From: Anastatus disparis
Lineage: Eukaryota; Arthropoda; Insecta; Hymenoptera; Eupelmidae
DNA length: 64,000 nt
Assembly (NCBI GenBank): GCA_017163975.1
Contig: JAFFSR010000218.1
Coordinates: forward strand, 11,411,501 to 11,475,500
Direction: 5' to 3'
Position 1 is the stretch's first letter. Every line of letters starts with the position of its first letter. The notes under the pieces were generated by a model. It was not told where the DNA came from, ran no database searches, and worked only from the letters and a program-made list of their open reading frames with translations. This document shows positions 1 through 13,025 of this stretch, piece after piece. The translations under genes were made by a program, and so were the position numbers.

Positions 1-221
1 CGCTGACCATAGAAGAGCGAGAAGAACTTTGTCGTCGAAGAATAGGATTACTCCTGTATATTTTACGTTCACCATTTTATGATAATTGCAGTCGTATGAG
101 AATTTTCTCTATACTAGAGACCGTATCAAAAACTGTGCCACTTGCAAGATTGATTGCTGAGCCAGTAGCTAGATACCTACCGCACTGGCAAAATACATAC
201 TTTTATATGTGGTCCAGTTGA
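1..221 (+). CDS. PEX16: Peroxin-16, C-terminal 72 codons (5' end outside window)
   Basis: PEX16 is a peroxisomal membrane protein that works with PEX3 and PEX19 to insert peroxisomal membrane proteins and to form new peroxisomes (family knowledge). The open frame starts at base 3 and ends with TGA at 219-221. The visible segment has the hallmarks of the extreme C-terminus of animal PEX16: a charged stretch ending in CRRR, the block LLLYILRSPFYD about 20 residues in, and the terminal block YLPHWQNTYFYMW just before the stop. The last in-window exon is uninterrupted, and the upstream exons lie before base 1. The gene is tail-to-tail with Tollip. A consensus AATAAA lies at 809-814, which would give a 3' UTR of about 600 bases. 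I see no damage. Identity rests on the recognisable C-terminal motif only. Confidence 0.9.
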   Translation, partial: LTIEEREELCRRRIGLLLYILRSPFYDNCSRMRIFSILETVSKTVPLARLIAEPVARYLPHWQNTYFYMWSS

Positions 222-1094
222 AATTAAATTATAAAAAAGTTATTGTAGATTGGTAAACCTTTGGTAATTAAATTTTTAATATATATAGGTTGTTTATAGT
301 CAATAAGTTTAAATCTCATAATGTAGAAATGTTTAAATTTTTCTAAAAAGTATATTTATTCAGTAGAATCTAAGGTTTTGTACTTTTTATGGTATAATTT
401 TAATTTTTTATTATTTTAATGTATTCTTAAGATTTTGTAACTGGAAAGTATTTTATAATCTTTTAATATGCAAGAAAATTTAGAAGTTGCAAATTATTAA
501 ATTTGTTATAATCATTGATTCATTCCATGACATTTTATCAAGTAATCAGGAAACATCAGAATTGTATAAATCATTATTAATTTGATTACCAAAGTTTTTA
601 CAAGTGCATTAAAAATCAAGTGGTTTTTGCAATTTTTTCATTATGGTTGACGTATTTTTAATGTTTTTAGTGCGCGGTATTATAGATGGTGGAAGTTTAG
701 TGATTGTAAAACTTTTGAACTCCGAACATTCCTGTGGTGATAGCGATAAACATACCTATTATCTACTTAAAAATTTATGATGTGATGTATACTTTTGCTG
801 TTGAAACTAATAAATTGTTTTCTAAAAAATTATTATCTTAATTTTTCTTAAATACACAATTTTAACCAAAATTATTTTTAAGAAAGAAAAATTTATATTA
901 GATAAAATTATCTAAAGAAAATTTAGTCAAAAATTACTTATCAGGTAAAAATAATAACGTAAATCATAATAATATGTAAATATATTACATCTTGTTTGCA
1001 AATAATACTTTTACAGCGAAAATTACAAATATGGCATTGGCGATTACATTCTAAGCGCGATTTTTGGTTGCTTTTATAAAATAACAAAAAATAT
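222..1094. other. Convergent PEX16/Tollip intergenic region (both 3' UTRs)
   Basis: This stretch has no coding signal and is AT-rich. It must hold both 3' UTRs. The plus-strand AATAAA at 809-814 fits PEX16. On the minus strand an AATAAA overlaps the Tollip stop codon (plus-strand TTTATT at 1094-1099), so Tollip transcripts may end a few dozen bases beyond their stop, around 1050-1080. Confidence 0.6.
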
Positions 1095-3001
1095 TTATTC
1101 AACCATCTGAAGAAGAGAATTTATAGTCGTGTCTTTCTTGCCACTGTTAGCATCATATACTGATTTTATCACTTCTTTGTCGATATTTGGGAACATTTCT
1201 GAAATCTATAAATATTAAAATAATTTTAATATTAATTATTAATTTATATCTGATGACAATAGAACATTTTAAGTATATTTAATATATATACATATTTTTA
1301 ATAAATAACTTTGAATTTTGTAATTGTAATGATAATATCTCAAAAATATTATCTTTGAAAGCAAATAAGTATTTGTTATAATTGTATGATAAATAAGATC
1401 ATTAAATTAGAAATATCAAAATAAGTAAAATTTTACCTGTTTCAATTCGACTTCAGCATTTGGTAAAGAGCTTGCTGGAACTGTTGGTGTAGACGGAGGT
1501 GCAGTATAAACATTGACAGGTGCAAAAGGTGCTACACTTCCAGCCATATTTGTTGAAGGTACCATCATAACTGGAGGAGCCATTTCCATATATGTCTTTG
1601 GGTATCTTGCCTAATCAAGTAAAACAAAATAAATAATATAATAATATTTTAATAAGTATTTAAAATTATTAAAACATGATTTATATTCTAACAAAATCAT
1701 TTTTTTTTATTTTTTTTAAAATTAATTATTTTTATATACCTGGTAACTTAATACTAAATTTATAGAACCTTCCTGATTATCTCCTTGTTTCCCGCTAAGT
1801 AAATACCAGTCTTCATATGTTGTTCCCTTCTCAATAACTTGTGGTGGAATGTCTATGTGGCCCCACGCAACTAATTCATCCATTGTGAAAGAACATTCAT
1901 CATATATTTCTACATATATTTTGTTGACACCTGGAGGTAGGAAGCTAAAGATTTGGAAAAAAAAATAATTTGAATTAAACTATTGCAAACATTTAAAGTG
2001 TTTTAAATTATATATTAGAATGACATATTTTTGAAATTTTTGAGTTTTATTTGTTAGCTTATATCTAGTTTAATGCTTACACTTGTATAACTTTGTTCCA
2101 ATGTGGATTTTTACCACCTCTTCTATCTGTGTGAGTTTCATAAATAGAATGCCCAACTCTTAATCGAACATAAGGGTCCATTGCTGTGAATCCATAGTTT
2201 TTTACAAGTTTTGCCTGAATAAATAAAGTCATTATTAGTTAAACAGACATCTAAATTATAAAAAATTTTGTTATAAAACAATAAAAGTTTTCTGTATTAC
2301 TTGTACAACTGTGATTGTGAGTCGTCCCATTAGAGACATTGTTCGACTTTGCATTTGTTGTAATTGTTGTAAAGCAAGTGCAGCTTGTCGATCAGCTTCC
2401 TCTTGCTGATTTCCAGATGCTACATCTTCTATCCTTAAAAAAGTTGGTGGTAATGGTCCAAGGAATGCCTTAAAAACATGTATATAATTAATACACATTT
2501 TCATTTTATTTATGATCTTATAAATCTTAAATCAATGTCATTAATAGCATATGCTGTATCATATACTATTTATACTTTATTAAATTTTTATGCTTCAATT
2601 TTATACTTGTACAAAAAAAATTTTTTTTATTTTACTAATGTATAAATTATTTTTGTTTAACGTGTTTTTTTACCTAAAAATAAAATTGTCATATTAAAAT
2701 TATGATAATCAAATTAATGATTATTGTGTAGTGACAAGTAAATTTTTTGTTCAATGAAATCTAAGAAGTGCATTCTTATAATTTTTTTGCTACGTCATTG
2801 CATACATTAAAAAATATTGTTATTTAATATTCATAATCGTATTTCAAACGAGTATCAAAACATAACCTATACGAAGAAAAAAAATTACAAAAGTTGACGC
2901 AACAACAATAAATCGAGATAATAAAAAATATCAAGTGTCCCTGAGAGACTCACTCGTTTTCTCCATTCTTCGCATTGCTCTAAAGCTTTTGCGGTTTCCA
3001 T
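1095..3001 (-). CDS. Tollip: Toll-interacting protein (Tollip), complete, six coding exons
   Basis: Tollip is an endosomal adaptor that binds Tom1, PI3P and ubiquitin and dampens Toll/IL-1 receptor signalling. Minus-strand coding exons in transcript order are 2954-3001, 2301-2468, 2081-2214, 1740-1944, 1437-1610 and 1095-1205. All junctions are GT-AG and the phase is kept. The total is 840 nt, or 279 residues, close to the 274 of human Tollip. Residues 1-60 form the Tom1-binding region with the typical block [15 protein letters not shown]2 domain follows (about 60-165; [17 protein letters not shown], then [17 protein letters not shown] and [12 protein letters not shown]). Next is a Pro/Met-rich linker, then a CUE domain (about 243-279; [14 protein letters not shown] ending NSLLQM). 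The ATG at 3001-2999 is followed by a 16-residue first exon with donor GTGAGT. Nothing is missing or frameshifted. Confidence 0.96.
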
Positions 3002-6000
3002 GTTACGTCTGTCCTTATCAATAAACAATTAGTTAAATTAATTATCGTCGAATTAAATAACCTTTTCATTAATTAATTATTTTCTCGATATCATCACGCT
3101 GTATGCCGCTAGAAAATATAAACTATCAGGCCGCTTATCTCAATCGGAGTCTGTTGAAATAAGAAAAAAATTAAGTATATTGCACGATGTTTGTATTATT
3201 GTGGTGTGTATGTATATATATAGAGAGAGGCACCAAAAAGTATACGCAAAAACAAACGCTGACGTTTGCAACAGCTGCGCGGCGACACTGACAGAACACC
3301 TTCGGCGGCCGTGTGTTTTTATCAAATTATAGAAGATACATTTTGCTGACACGATAGTTTTCTACTTTGACTGTGGATGAATAAGCAATTTTTATATAAC
3401 TCCATTATTTTTATTACCGGCTGTTGTGGTAGGAGTTTTATGTTTCAGAGCTTTTTTTAATTTGCTCTTATGAAAATTGAAGATTTTAAATGCAGTTAGA
3501 GTGAGCTTTACGAAAAAGTCATTTTTTAAGTATGAATTTAATGTGTCTTAACAAAAAGGAAAAAAAAAATAAGAAGAATTTATGTCAATACATTTTTATA
3601 TAATTATAAAAGTCCAATTCTTTGGTATTGTTAATAATATGTATAACTGGAAAACTTTAGAATTCACAAATAATAACTTTATTTTGAAGATTTTTTATAA
3701 TCATTCAGTTTAGTTCAAGGACGTGAGATGCATCACGTGTCCGTAAGTATCATGTTTTTAGCTCTTGTAGGGTTTAACTTGCGTTTTTTTACGTTTACGT
3801 GCATATCATTTAAAGTAGACTTTTAACCTGTACATTTTAAAAGATTAATTACTTTAGAACTGATTAATTTTTAATATGAAATATTTTCCGTTCGAAATTT
3901 ATATTTTAAAATAAAATTTCCAACACCTTATTCGTATTCCGATCAAAGAATTGAAATTTTTTTAAAGATTTTTTTTCACGCGTTGAAAGCATTGCTCCTA
4001 ATACTTTGATTTTTAATTAAAAATCTCTTTGAACCATCTTGAAAATTCATTAGTACCAATGAAATAAAATTTGTACAAAAGAAATAAGATCGCTGGAATT
4101 CTATTATACGCCCTTTCGCTTTGTTGTTTGAAATTCTATTTCTCGATGGTGAAATATTTAAAATACATATTGCCCGTCATCCAGAAATATAATTGCTTGA
4201 TAAAAATTTGTTTTTTTTATATTGTACTTGTGATTATTGAAATAATAATGAAGCAATATTATGTTAATAGGATTTATTATACCATTAATGCATGAAATTC
4301 GGCTTCGTTGCGTTTTTTGAATAACAAATCAAATAAGTTGAATTTATGAATTATTGAATTGTATCAATTTGATATACCGGGCATTATATTATAGGCATTA
4401 GTACGTTATAGTTTTAAGGCCGAAAGGCCAAATAGTTTGCGAAATTTATGATATTATTTGAAGATAAACTGATTTATTTGAAAATTTTATTGCTCAAAAA
4501 AATTATCAAACCTTTTTTTATTAAATTTAAATGAAAACGAGTTTTATTTTTAAAGATAATATTTTATGCTAAATTTTTTTCAATAAACATCTTTTAACTT
4601 TTGAACTTATCGTCTATTTGAATATTTTATTTGAACTACAAATTAGTGATTCAGAAATCAAACCTAATACTCTTTACTACTCTTTTATTTATCAATTTTA
4701 GATTTTTTATCAAAACTATAAATATTAATTGGACCTATTTCTTTATTCTTGTAAATATTTAATCAGAACTCCGAAACAAACCGTTCCTAACGTTAGCAAA
4801 TATATTAACGTTATAAATGATATTAATTTAGTTGATCGATGTTATTATTTTTGTACGAATCTTTTACTACGATTTAATAAATTAGTCCTTTTAAATTTTT
4901 AATAATTAAATCTTGAAAACAGTACAGAGAAGTGCTCGAAATTTTTGTTATTTAACAACTTATGAATAAAGCTCGAGTTGTTAAACACTATTTTAATGGA
5001 CCTTAAAAATGTTTAGACAAATATTTTTAGTTTTTTTTTATCAAAGTAACTCGTACGATAATATTATATATTATTTTGCTATATCAAATTTCCTAAATTA
5101 GTTTCTATATTTAAATTAAGAAAATAATATCTGAATAAAATTTTAGCATAAACATATGGTATTAGTATTCGTGTTAAATGAATAATTGTCGCAAAGAATA
5201 ACTCTTTATTAAGTGTGTACAAGCGTTTGTCTAAATATAAACGTATATACCCTTATCTTTTAAATTATTAAAGAAAAAATGCATTTTGTTAAAATTATTC
5301 TGATATAAAGTAAAAATTGATTTTAATTACTTTTTAATTTTTCTAAAGATCAACAAAGTTTTATTGAATTCATAGAAAAACGCAAAGCTTATGTTTATTT
5401 ATAACTTTACCTACAATAAAAAAAAAAAGACTTTATAATCAGTTTTGCAAAAGTTGTGGTAAAAATATAGCAGCAGAAGTAAGTTATTTATAATTTTATT
5501 GACGAATGCAACGTAGGTGATATCGTGAAATTAGAGCAAACTGACATTATTATGTCATGAAACGTATACTTCTTGTTCCTATACCCAACGACCATTGCTT
5601 GAAAAAAAGAGAAGTTAATCGAAGAATACATTCATGCACATTTTTGTTATGGAAAAAATAAGTTCGGTGATTTCAATCAGGATTGTTTATTTAAATTTTG
5701 CATGATTTTTTAAAGCATGCTCGTATTTTTAGTATTTAAAAGTATTGAAAATTTTTTATTAAGGTTTTAAAATATTTTTTTATTCTGCTTGAAATATCTC
5801 AAAATGGTGCAAAATTTCATGACAAATATTAGCAATAAGTATGATTTCGAAAGAAACTGAAATTTTCAAAGATTAAATTTTTTATTTTGAAATCAACAAT
5901 TTAAATATCTTGAATCATTAACAAACTAATTGAAATACTTCTTTATATATAAATAATTTAAATATATGTATTTATTTACTCATATAACCACTATAAATTA

Positions 6001-6012
6001 CATTGATCAAAA
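3002..6012. other. Upstream region of Tollip, otherwise featureless
   Basis: The Tollip 5' UTR and promoter must lie in the first few hundred bases. The stretch 3,240-3,360 is less AT-rich than its surroundings, and a run around 3,213-3,228 reads TATATATATAGAGAGAG. I cannot fix a transcription start. From about 3,400 to 6,012 I see only AT-rich sequence with short chance ORFs that show no domain or codon pattern. Confidence 0.4.
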
Positions 6013-6215
6013 AGAGGTCGTCAGTAGCTTAGTCGGTAGAGCGATGGATTCGTAATCTCGAGGTCCCGAGTTCGAATCCTAGCCTGGTCCGATTCATACA
6101 AGCACCACTGTATACGATACATGTGCTGCAGTTCACAAACACACTGAGAAACCTCCGTCGCTAATTGGCATTGTTATGATAGCTGAAATATAGCGACGTC
6201 AAATTAAATTAAAAA
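6013..6215 (+). mobile_element. tRNA-derived SINE, family 1, copy 1
   Basis: About 200 bp. The head AGAGGTCGTCAGTAGC runs into a tRNA-like domain with A-box CTTAGTCGGTAGAGCG and B-box GAGTTCGAATCC. A family-specific body follows (ATACAAGCACCACTGTA, then ACACACTGAGAAACCTCC). The 3' hairpin is CGTCGCTA paired with TAGCGACG, and the copy ends in a short A-rich tail. The loop TTCGTAA in the anticodon position suggests a tRNA-Thr(CGU)-like ancestor, but the stem is degraded. This copy is divergent in its internal pairing segment. Confidence 0.88.
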
Positions 6216-8222
6216 GAAACTTATCTTTATATAATGTGGCTTGTTTGTTGTTAGTCCGTTTCCCAAAAAACATGAATTATAAAATTTAGGAAGAATTAGA
6301 CTTTTATTTAAAAATATAATTTTTTTACTAATAGCATTTTATGAAAAATATTAAAATTGTTTTTTAATATCGCACTATATAGTATCAATAATTGTGGATA
6401 AATATTTATTGTATTATGTAATAATATATAATTTAAGTAAACTATCAATCCCTGTAGAATTATAGAAATATTAACAAAAACATCTTGTTTAGCTAAAAAA
6501 AATACTCTCAAACCTTTCTACAACATGTGCAATTCTAAAAAATAACTCAAGCACCTACAAACGAGTCTATCGTGACCAATTGTATAACAAGTTCTTCCTA
6601 AAACTCTATTATTTGGTTTTCCAGAAAACCATGTACTTACAGTCTATTACAATGTTTTCAGGCTGTAGAAATTTTAAGTGTGATTAAAAACATTAACACT
6701 GATAACATTGCCGGTAAAACATCTGTATACATTGACGGTCGGGTAGTAAAAGGCGCTATCTCATCAGTGCAATTTAGGAGGTGCTTTTAAATTTAAGCCA
6801 AAAATATTTGATCGAAACAGCACTTTCTTTATCTTTTACCGAAATAGCTTTCTGCAATTTTATTTAATGGTATACGAACCAAAAAAGCAGAACTTTATAC
6901 CTTGGTAATTATAAATTGATTTTGTTAAAAATTTAATTAAATTAAATAAATAATACTTTCAACGTAATATGAATAAGTTATTCATTTGTATTATACATTC
7001 CACCATATAATATCTTTTTCCCTCGCTGCATAAAATTCTTTTCCAGCGTAAACAAACGTGCGCATTTATTCAAACATTCGACACGTTATTCAACTACAAT
7101 CTCAACACTTTTATCGAACATTGAATACAGAGATTTTTTTTAAATATAACCATTAATGTTATCGCGATATAATATCGCGCGCTAATTTATTAAAAGTGAA
7201 AAGAGAGAGAGAGAGAACGTTGGATTTTCAATATCCCAGAAGGCTTTATCGATGCGATAAAAAATAAACAGAAGCTTATGTATTCTGTTCTTTTTGTTCT
7301 ATCTCTGATGTGTGTGTGCTTTTTTCCACCCTTTTGCACACGTTAACAGCTGGTTGTTAAGTTAATCAATAGACTTATGGAGATAAATGTAATCCGTATT
7401 AATTATATGGAATTTATTTTATCAATAATGTTGTTCATCGATGACTGAGATTAAAATAAATTCTTTTTAGATGCTCAATTCGATATTTCTATTGGATTCT
7501 GATTATTGTTTAATTTATAGTTTTTGCCTATTTTTATTATTAATCAATAAGTGTTACAGCATATTCGTTAATGTTATTTTTTATACGAAGTCGAATCGGT
7601 ATTAGTCAAAAATTGTTAGTTTACATTTCTGCTGAAAATTGAGCAGATTTTACTCCCAGTAATTGACCTAAAAGCGGGTTATATCAAATAGCTACGCTAT
7701 ATAGACACGTGAAACACATTTTTTAACGCTTTTCTCGCACTTAATGGTCGAAAAAGTGGAGATTAAATAAAAATTTCAACATGAGAGAGTGAGATAGAAA
7801 TAATAAGATGGTGAAAAGTAAACTTTTATAATTTTATGCATAATGTTCTATAAACATAATGACAATATCTATTATAATAATATATAATAGTCAAAGTTAA
7901 TTGTTTTTATTTTAGGTCCAATTAAAAAAAAAGTTGAATTTTAATATTACGAGGCTTAGCGTTGAGTTTGTTTGCTCTAATAAATAAGCAAACAACTTTA
8001 AAAGAAATGTTTAATCTGTCACTATAGAAATAATGCTTTTAACTTACAAAAAATGTACATTACATTTAAATCTGAGATTTTCTTTTAACTTAGGAATTTT
8101 TTTCTTATGTGAAATTATAAAAAATCCGCGCCCATTAATTTATTTTCAAAATTAAAAAAAATCGTTGAAGTTAACATAAACTATACAAGCCATTAAATTA
8201 ACGAAAAAGAAATATCACTATT
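6216..8222. other. Intergenic stretch, nothing recognised
   Basis: AT-rich sequence with a short (GA)n run at 7,203-7,216. A faint GC increase around 7,020-7,340 has no gene-like frame. Open frames here are short and look like noise. Confidence 0.4.
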
Positions 8223-8420
8223 AGAGGTCCCAGTGGCTTAGTAGGTAGAGCGATGGATTCGTAATCTTGAGGCTCCGAGTTCGAATCTCGTTCTCAGCTG
8301 ATTTATACAAGCACCACTGTACGCTACATGTGCTTTGCTCGTAAACACACTGAAACGATCTCCGTCGCTAATTAGTATCGAAACGATAATATAAATATAG
8401 CGATGTTAAATAAAATATAA
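8223..8420 (+). mobile_element. tRNA-derived SINE, family 1, copy 2
   Basis: Same layout as copy 1. The head is AGAGGTCCCAGTGGC, followed by A-box CTTAGTAGGTAGAGCG, B-box GAGTTCGAATCT, the body segment ATACAAGCACCACTGTACG, and the 3' pair CGTCGCTA / TAGCGATG before TTAAATAAAA. Several point changes suggest an old insertion. Confidence 0.88.
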
Positions 8421-11400
8421 CAAAAAATAATCTCATTGTCGATTAATATCATGCGATATTTAAATTTTTTTTATACTATCAATGTACTAACCAATTATTA
8501 GCAATAAAAATGGTCTATTTAATGCAATTCTTTAAAACAACACTCAAACATTATTGAATTTTTAATTACTTTTGGAAAACGTTTGCATATTTTCCATTAA
8601 ACTTTGTTTTTGGAAGACAAAGGTTATATAAATTTTCTACTGTATAATCAGAGTTTGTTTATTGCCTTGTATCAAACTTTTTTTCTCTACCTTTGTGTTT
8701 ATTTCTTTTCCTTCGACGTACAAGTTGTGCAAGAGTGCGCGAGCAAAACGGAAAAAGTCCAAAAGCATCGGTGCTTTAACGATGTGATAAAAACTAATTT
8801 TAAACTAAGCAAGTTAAATCTATGCTATTTTGTATCTTGCTGGATATACGTTCGGTCTTATAACCGTTTCACTAATTTTTTCTTTTATTTTATTCGATAA
8901 AATCTTAAAAGTTTTTTAAATATGTATTTAAAATTATTTCTATGGTCAAAAACTAAATAACGTTAAAAAAAATGTATTCTATCAAAACTACATATTATTC
9001 TAACCTAAAACGAAAATAAGTTGGGTTAAAAAGAATATTTTTGAATCAACCAAAACCGTTACGTCAAGAATGAGCTAAACATATATTTCTGAATATAATT
9101 ATTAAGGTTATGTATCGTTGATTAAGAAAAAAAGTGATCTAATTAAAGGTTAAAAAAAATAAAAAGCTCCTATAAACGTTGGAAAAATAAACGTAACCTC
9201 AATTTCTTTAGTAGTTTTTCGTCGAATCGCTTGTGCGTTAGTATTAACAACGAGATGACGATAATGAAGATAATTAATACGTCAACGCTAGGAGTATAAA
9301 ATTGCTGGTCTATTTCTTAAGTTACAATGTATCTTGCCTTCTTTCTCCTTTCGACAGGCTCGTAAATTGCGCGTGCTTTTAACTTTCTTGCCTTTTGAAC
9401 CGCACGATTATTTTCAAGAATTCTTTTTCATTTCTAACACAAGAAGTCGTTGAATTGTAATGGAAGGAAATGGTTGAATTTAATAGTTTTATACTTATAA
9501 CTTATTATTCGCATTTTTATATACGTGTACATTCGTTTTAATAAAAAATTATTTTGTTCTTAAATTTTAACATTATTTTCTTTAAAAATTGATTACTTTT
9601 AATCAACTTATAAATTTTTCGAAACATTTTTTATGATTGAAATAATTTTTTATAGTACGTTCATAAAATGCAATGTTTTTGTATTTTATTAGACGATTTC
9701 ACAATAACATATTACTTATGAAACAATATTTATATTTAAAACGATTAATGAATTCAAAAGTTACATAGTCATTTTTGAAGGAAAAGAACAAAAACCAAAT
9801 AAAGGCTATAACGAAATTGAATGCATTTTTCAAAAGTGAATCCATCAACCTTTTTTGTAGAATTTTCTAAAATCTTGAAAACGGTTTACAACATTGAAAT
9901 GTCATTCAAAATTAATTAAACTAAAACTTGCATTTTCCTCTCACTCTACATAAATATTTAACGTAATTGAATATTTGCATCCAAACTTTTTTCTCAATAC
10001 TTTCATTTAAAATGTTATGCACGAGCTATACAATTTTAATAATACATTTATCAAAATCATAAAAAAAGTTCTCATAAAAATATACATGCACAGAATAAAA
10101 AATTTGATTCCTTAAATTTTTCATCCTAATGTTCCCTCAAATTAAAATTTTAATTACAAAACATAAATATGTATCAATGTGTATGTAAATATTGGAAAGA
10201 TTCGTTAATATTTATTTTGAAAATGAAAAGACGTCTGCTTTACGATTAAAAATGTATTTATTCTTAATTAAATTAATTTAATTAAGAATAAATAACATTT
10301 TAAACGTAACCCGTTTTTCATTTTTTAAAATCTATTGATTTATATAGTTTAAAAATTTCATCATTGTATCGGATACAATTATACTTTTATTTATAACCGG
10401 TTCTAAATAACAAATAAGTATTCATTATTCCGAGTAATTTATTTACACATTCATCTCGAGTCTTTTTATATCACACTTCTGAATTTTTCATTTCTCGGTA
10501 AAGCTCTGACGTTTAAAATTTCCAATAAAAATTAAGCGAACAAAATATATAGCGCCCCAGCTCGGTTCACGAAAACTTGCTAAAATTGAATTATCGGCAG
10601 GTATGCTATGTACACAAAACATGAAACACATCCGTTTATTTCTAGCATTTCGAAATCTACAATATACACCTATTGTCAAATATTGTCGAAAAAAAAGAGA
10701 GATAGAAATAAGGAAGAGCAATGAGCTTGAAAAACCGATTTCCGTATAAACATGTTTCACGTTCAGCAAAATTTTAGCCAAAGCTGCGCGTTTATTGAAC
10801 TCGAACGTGAGACTTTGTATGCGAAAAAATGGGTTTTGTTTGGTACATATGAAATTATTCATTGACTAAGATGTGTTATTTTTGGTAAAAAAATTAATTT
10901 TTCATTTTTTTTAATCTAATAATAATTTTGAGAATTTAAGATTTTTTTTTTCTTATAATACGGACGTTTCGTCTATAAAATTGAAATAAAAATAGAGACG
11001 AATGAAAAACCTATCGCGTACCGAACATTCTACTGCGTAAAAAAACCAAATTATATGCCTCTAAAATGAATTAGGACATTTTAATTAATTTTTCATCCAG
11101 CAATTAAAATTACACAATTTTTTTTTCATAAAAAAAATTTTAATTAACGAAACTTTGTTTCAAAGAGATTTTGAACATCTCATTATCAAAGAATAAAAAC
11201 GTTTAGGACAAAGTTTTAATTATTCAGTCCCTTTGGTTGCGTAAATTATGGTAGATTATTATGGGATTTATGTTTCAAAGTGCTATATTATATTTCAATT
11301 TATTGAGATACAATATATTTTATTTAGAAAAATTATGAGGTATGCAGTTTAAAAAATATTTAGAATTTTCTAATTATCATCATCATTAGTATATTTAAAA

Positions 11401-12626
11401 ATTTTTTAATCAAATCTGCTAGATTGATTTCTGAGTTTACTTTCATTTAATGTAGTATTTTTTTAGAAATCAATAAAACTATTTTGTTATGAAATTTAAC
11501 ACCGTTTTAATAAAATAGTTACATTTTACTCAGTAAAATACGTATCCTCTATTTCTCCATAACTACCTCGATTTTTCAAATAAAAGAACCCAAGAAAATT
11601 CATCTTTTAGTTATTTTTTTCTCTTTACATCACCTCATTTTTTTCCCTTCAGCTAATAAAAAACAGTACAACATTCTTCTATTGTTCCGCCTGCATAAAA
11701 TAGGTTAAAAGGGGTAAGAAAAATAAAAGAGTGTAAAAAAAAACAAAACAATAACAAAAGTCACGTTGTACACTAAAGAAAGCCGAGTTTAAAATTGTTG
11801 TTGAACAATGCTACTCTCGCACCGTAGATTAGGTGAATATTGTTGTACGGTTTTGCCGTATTATTAGGGCTAATTTTTTTAAAAGGTTTATTCATTTTAG
11901 CAAGTTGCTAAAGTAATAGAACGTGTTATAATATGGATGAAACTTTTTATGTTTATAATACGTTACTCTTTCAATTGTTATGAAAAAATTTTATAGTCAT
12001 ACAAGCTGATTTTGTATATTCAAAGCTAGAATTTAAAACTTATAGTGCTTCATGTGTATAGTATGGTAAAAATTGTTTAAAATATTTATAACTTTTTTTT
12101 TAAAGTATCTGTTACGTTGGGTACCATACCTATTCGGCTATATCAGGGAGCCCCGATATCCATTTTTTCAATTTTTAGATTTTTTAATTAAAAAAATAAA
12201 CAAATTTTTACTTCATTTAACATATCTTAAATTGCTTTAGTAAGTGACTGTTAACTTACAAGAAAAGTCACAATCTTTTTTGATAATAAGCTATTGATAA
12301 AAAGGATGAAACATGATATTTATTTTTGGACCAAAGAACAATTCCCTAAAGTTTCCAGTAGCACCAGTAACTTGGATAAAAAAAAAAGAAAAAGAAGTTG
12401 TTTCATTGTTAGAGATAAAGATGTCAGACTCTCAAATAAGCTTGGAAAAATAGAATGGAGATTCAAATCTCAAGCTTAAATCTCCGGTTGGTTTGTCTCC
12501 TTTGCGATGACTTTGCAGAAAAATAAATTTTTCTTAACTTCTCAATGGCAAACATCGCATTTGTGATTTCAAGCAAATGAATATGTAAGCATTCATATGA
12601 AATAAATTGTCAAACAAATAATACAA
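8421..12626. other. Intergenic stretch with one long AT palindrome
   Basis: There is no convincing gene. A near-perfect palindrome lies at 10,251-10,299 (core TTCTTAATTAAATTAA and its complement). Sequence at 12,294-12,479 can be read as 61 Lys/Ser-rich codons, but it has no homology I recognise and sits against a MITE, so I do not call it coding. Confidence 0.4.
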
Positions 12627-13025
12627 TGTTAAAAAATATATGAAATTTAATGCATGTACTTTAAATTTCAATAAAATTTGCATAGAAAATTCAATGTTTT
12701 TTTATGATAAAAGTGAGATTAAAATTAATTTTGACCAACATAAACTTAATTTGCATAAAAATAATTATATTCTATTGAGTTTTCACTGTAGGATTACGTG
12801 AAATTTAATGCAAAAATTACATGAAATTTCATGTGATTTCACAGTAAAATTAGAATAAAATTTATTCTTTTTATGTTAATCAGAATTAAATTTATGTTGT
12901 TAAACATTAAGTTTTGTGCGCATTGTACGTAAATATCACTTTAAGCTTAAAATACATGAAAATTCACGTGCGAATTTTATTAAAAAATAAAGTGCACGCA
13001 TTAAATTCCATGTCTTTTTTAACAG
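12627..13025. mobile_element. Palindromic MITE, family B, full copy
   Basis: About 400 bp with long imperfect terminal inverted repeats. The left end reads GTTAAAAAATATATGAAATT followed by TAATGCATGTACTTTAA. The right end, reverse-complemented, reads GTTAAAAAAGACATGGAATT followed by TAATGCGTGCACTTTAT. The centre holds CACTGTAGGATTACGTGAAA and an ACATGAAATTTCATGT self-complementary segment. It has no ORF, so it would be non-autonomous. A half copy of the same family lies at 42,750-42,957. Confidence 0.75.

Noticed and set aside
3140..3352. 70-codon minus-strand ORF upstream of Tollip
   Set aside because: It lies in the Tollip leader/promoter region, is not in frame with Tollip and has no family motif.
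6013..6090. Possible functional tRNA gene
   Set aside because: The tRNA-like domain is followed by the same body as seven other copies and lacks a proper acceptor stem, so it is a SINE.
12294..12479. 61-codon Lys-rich ORF beside a MITE
   Set aside because: Low-complexity composition and no recognisable homology.
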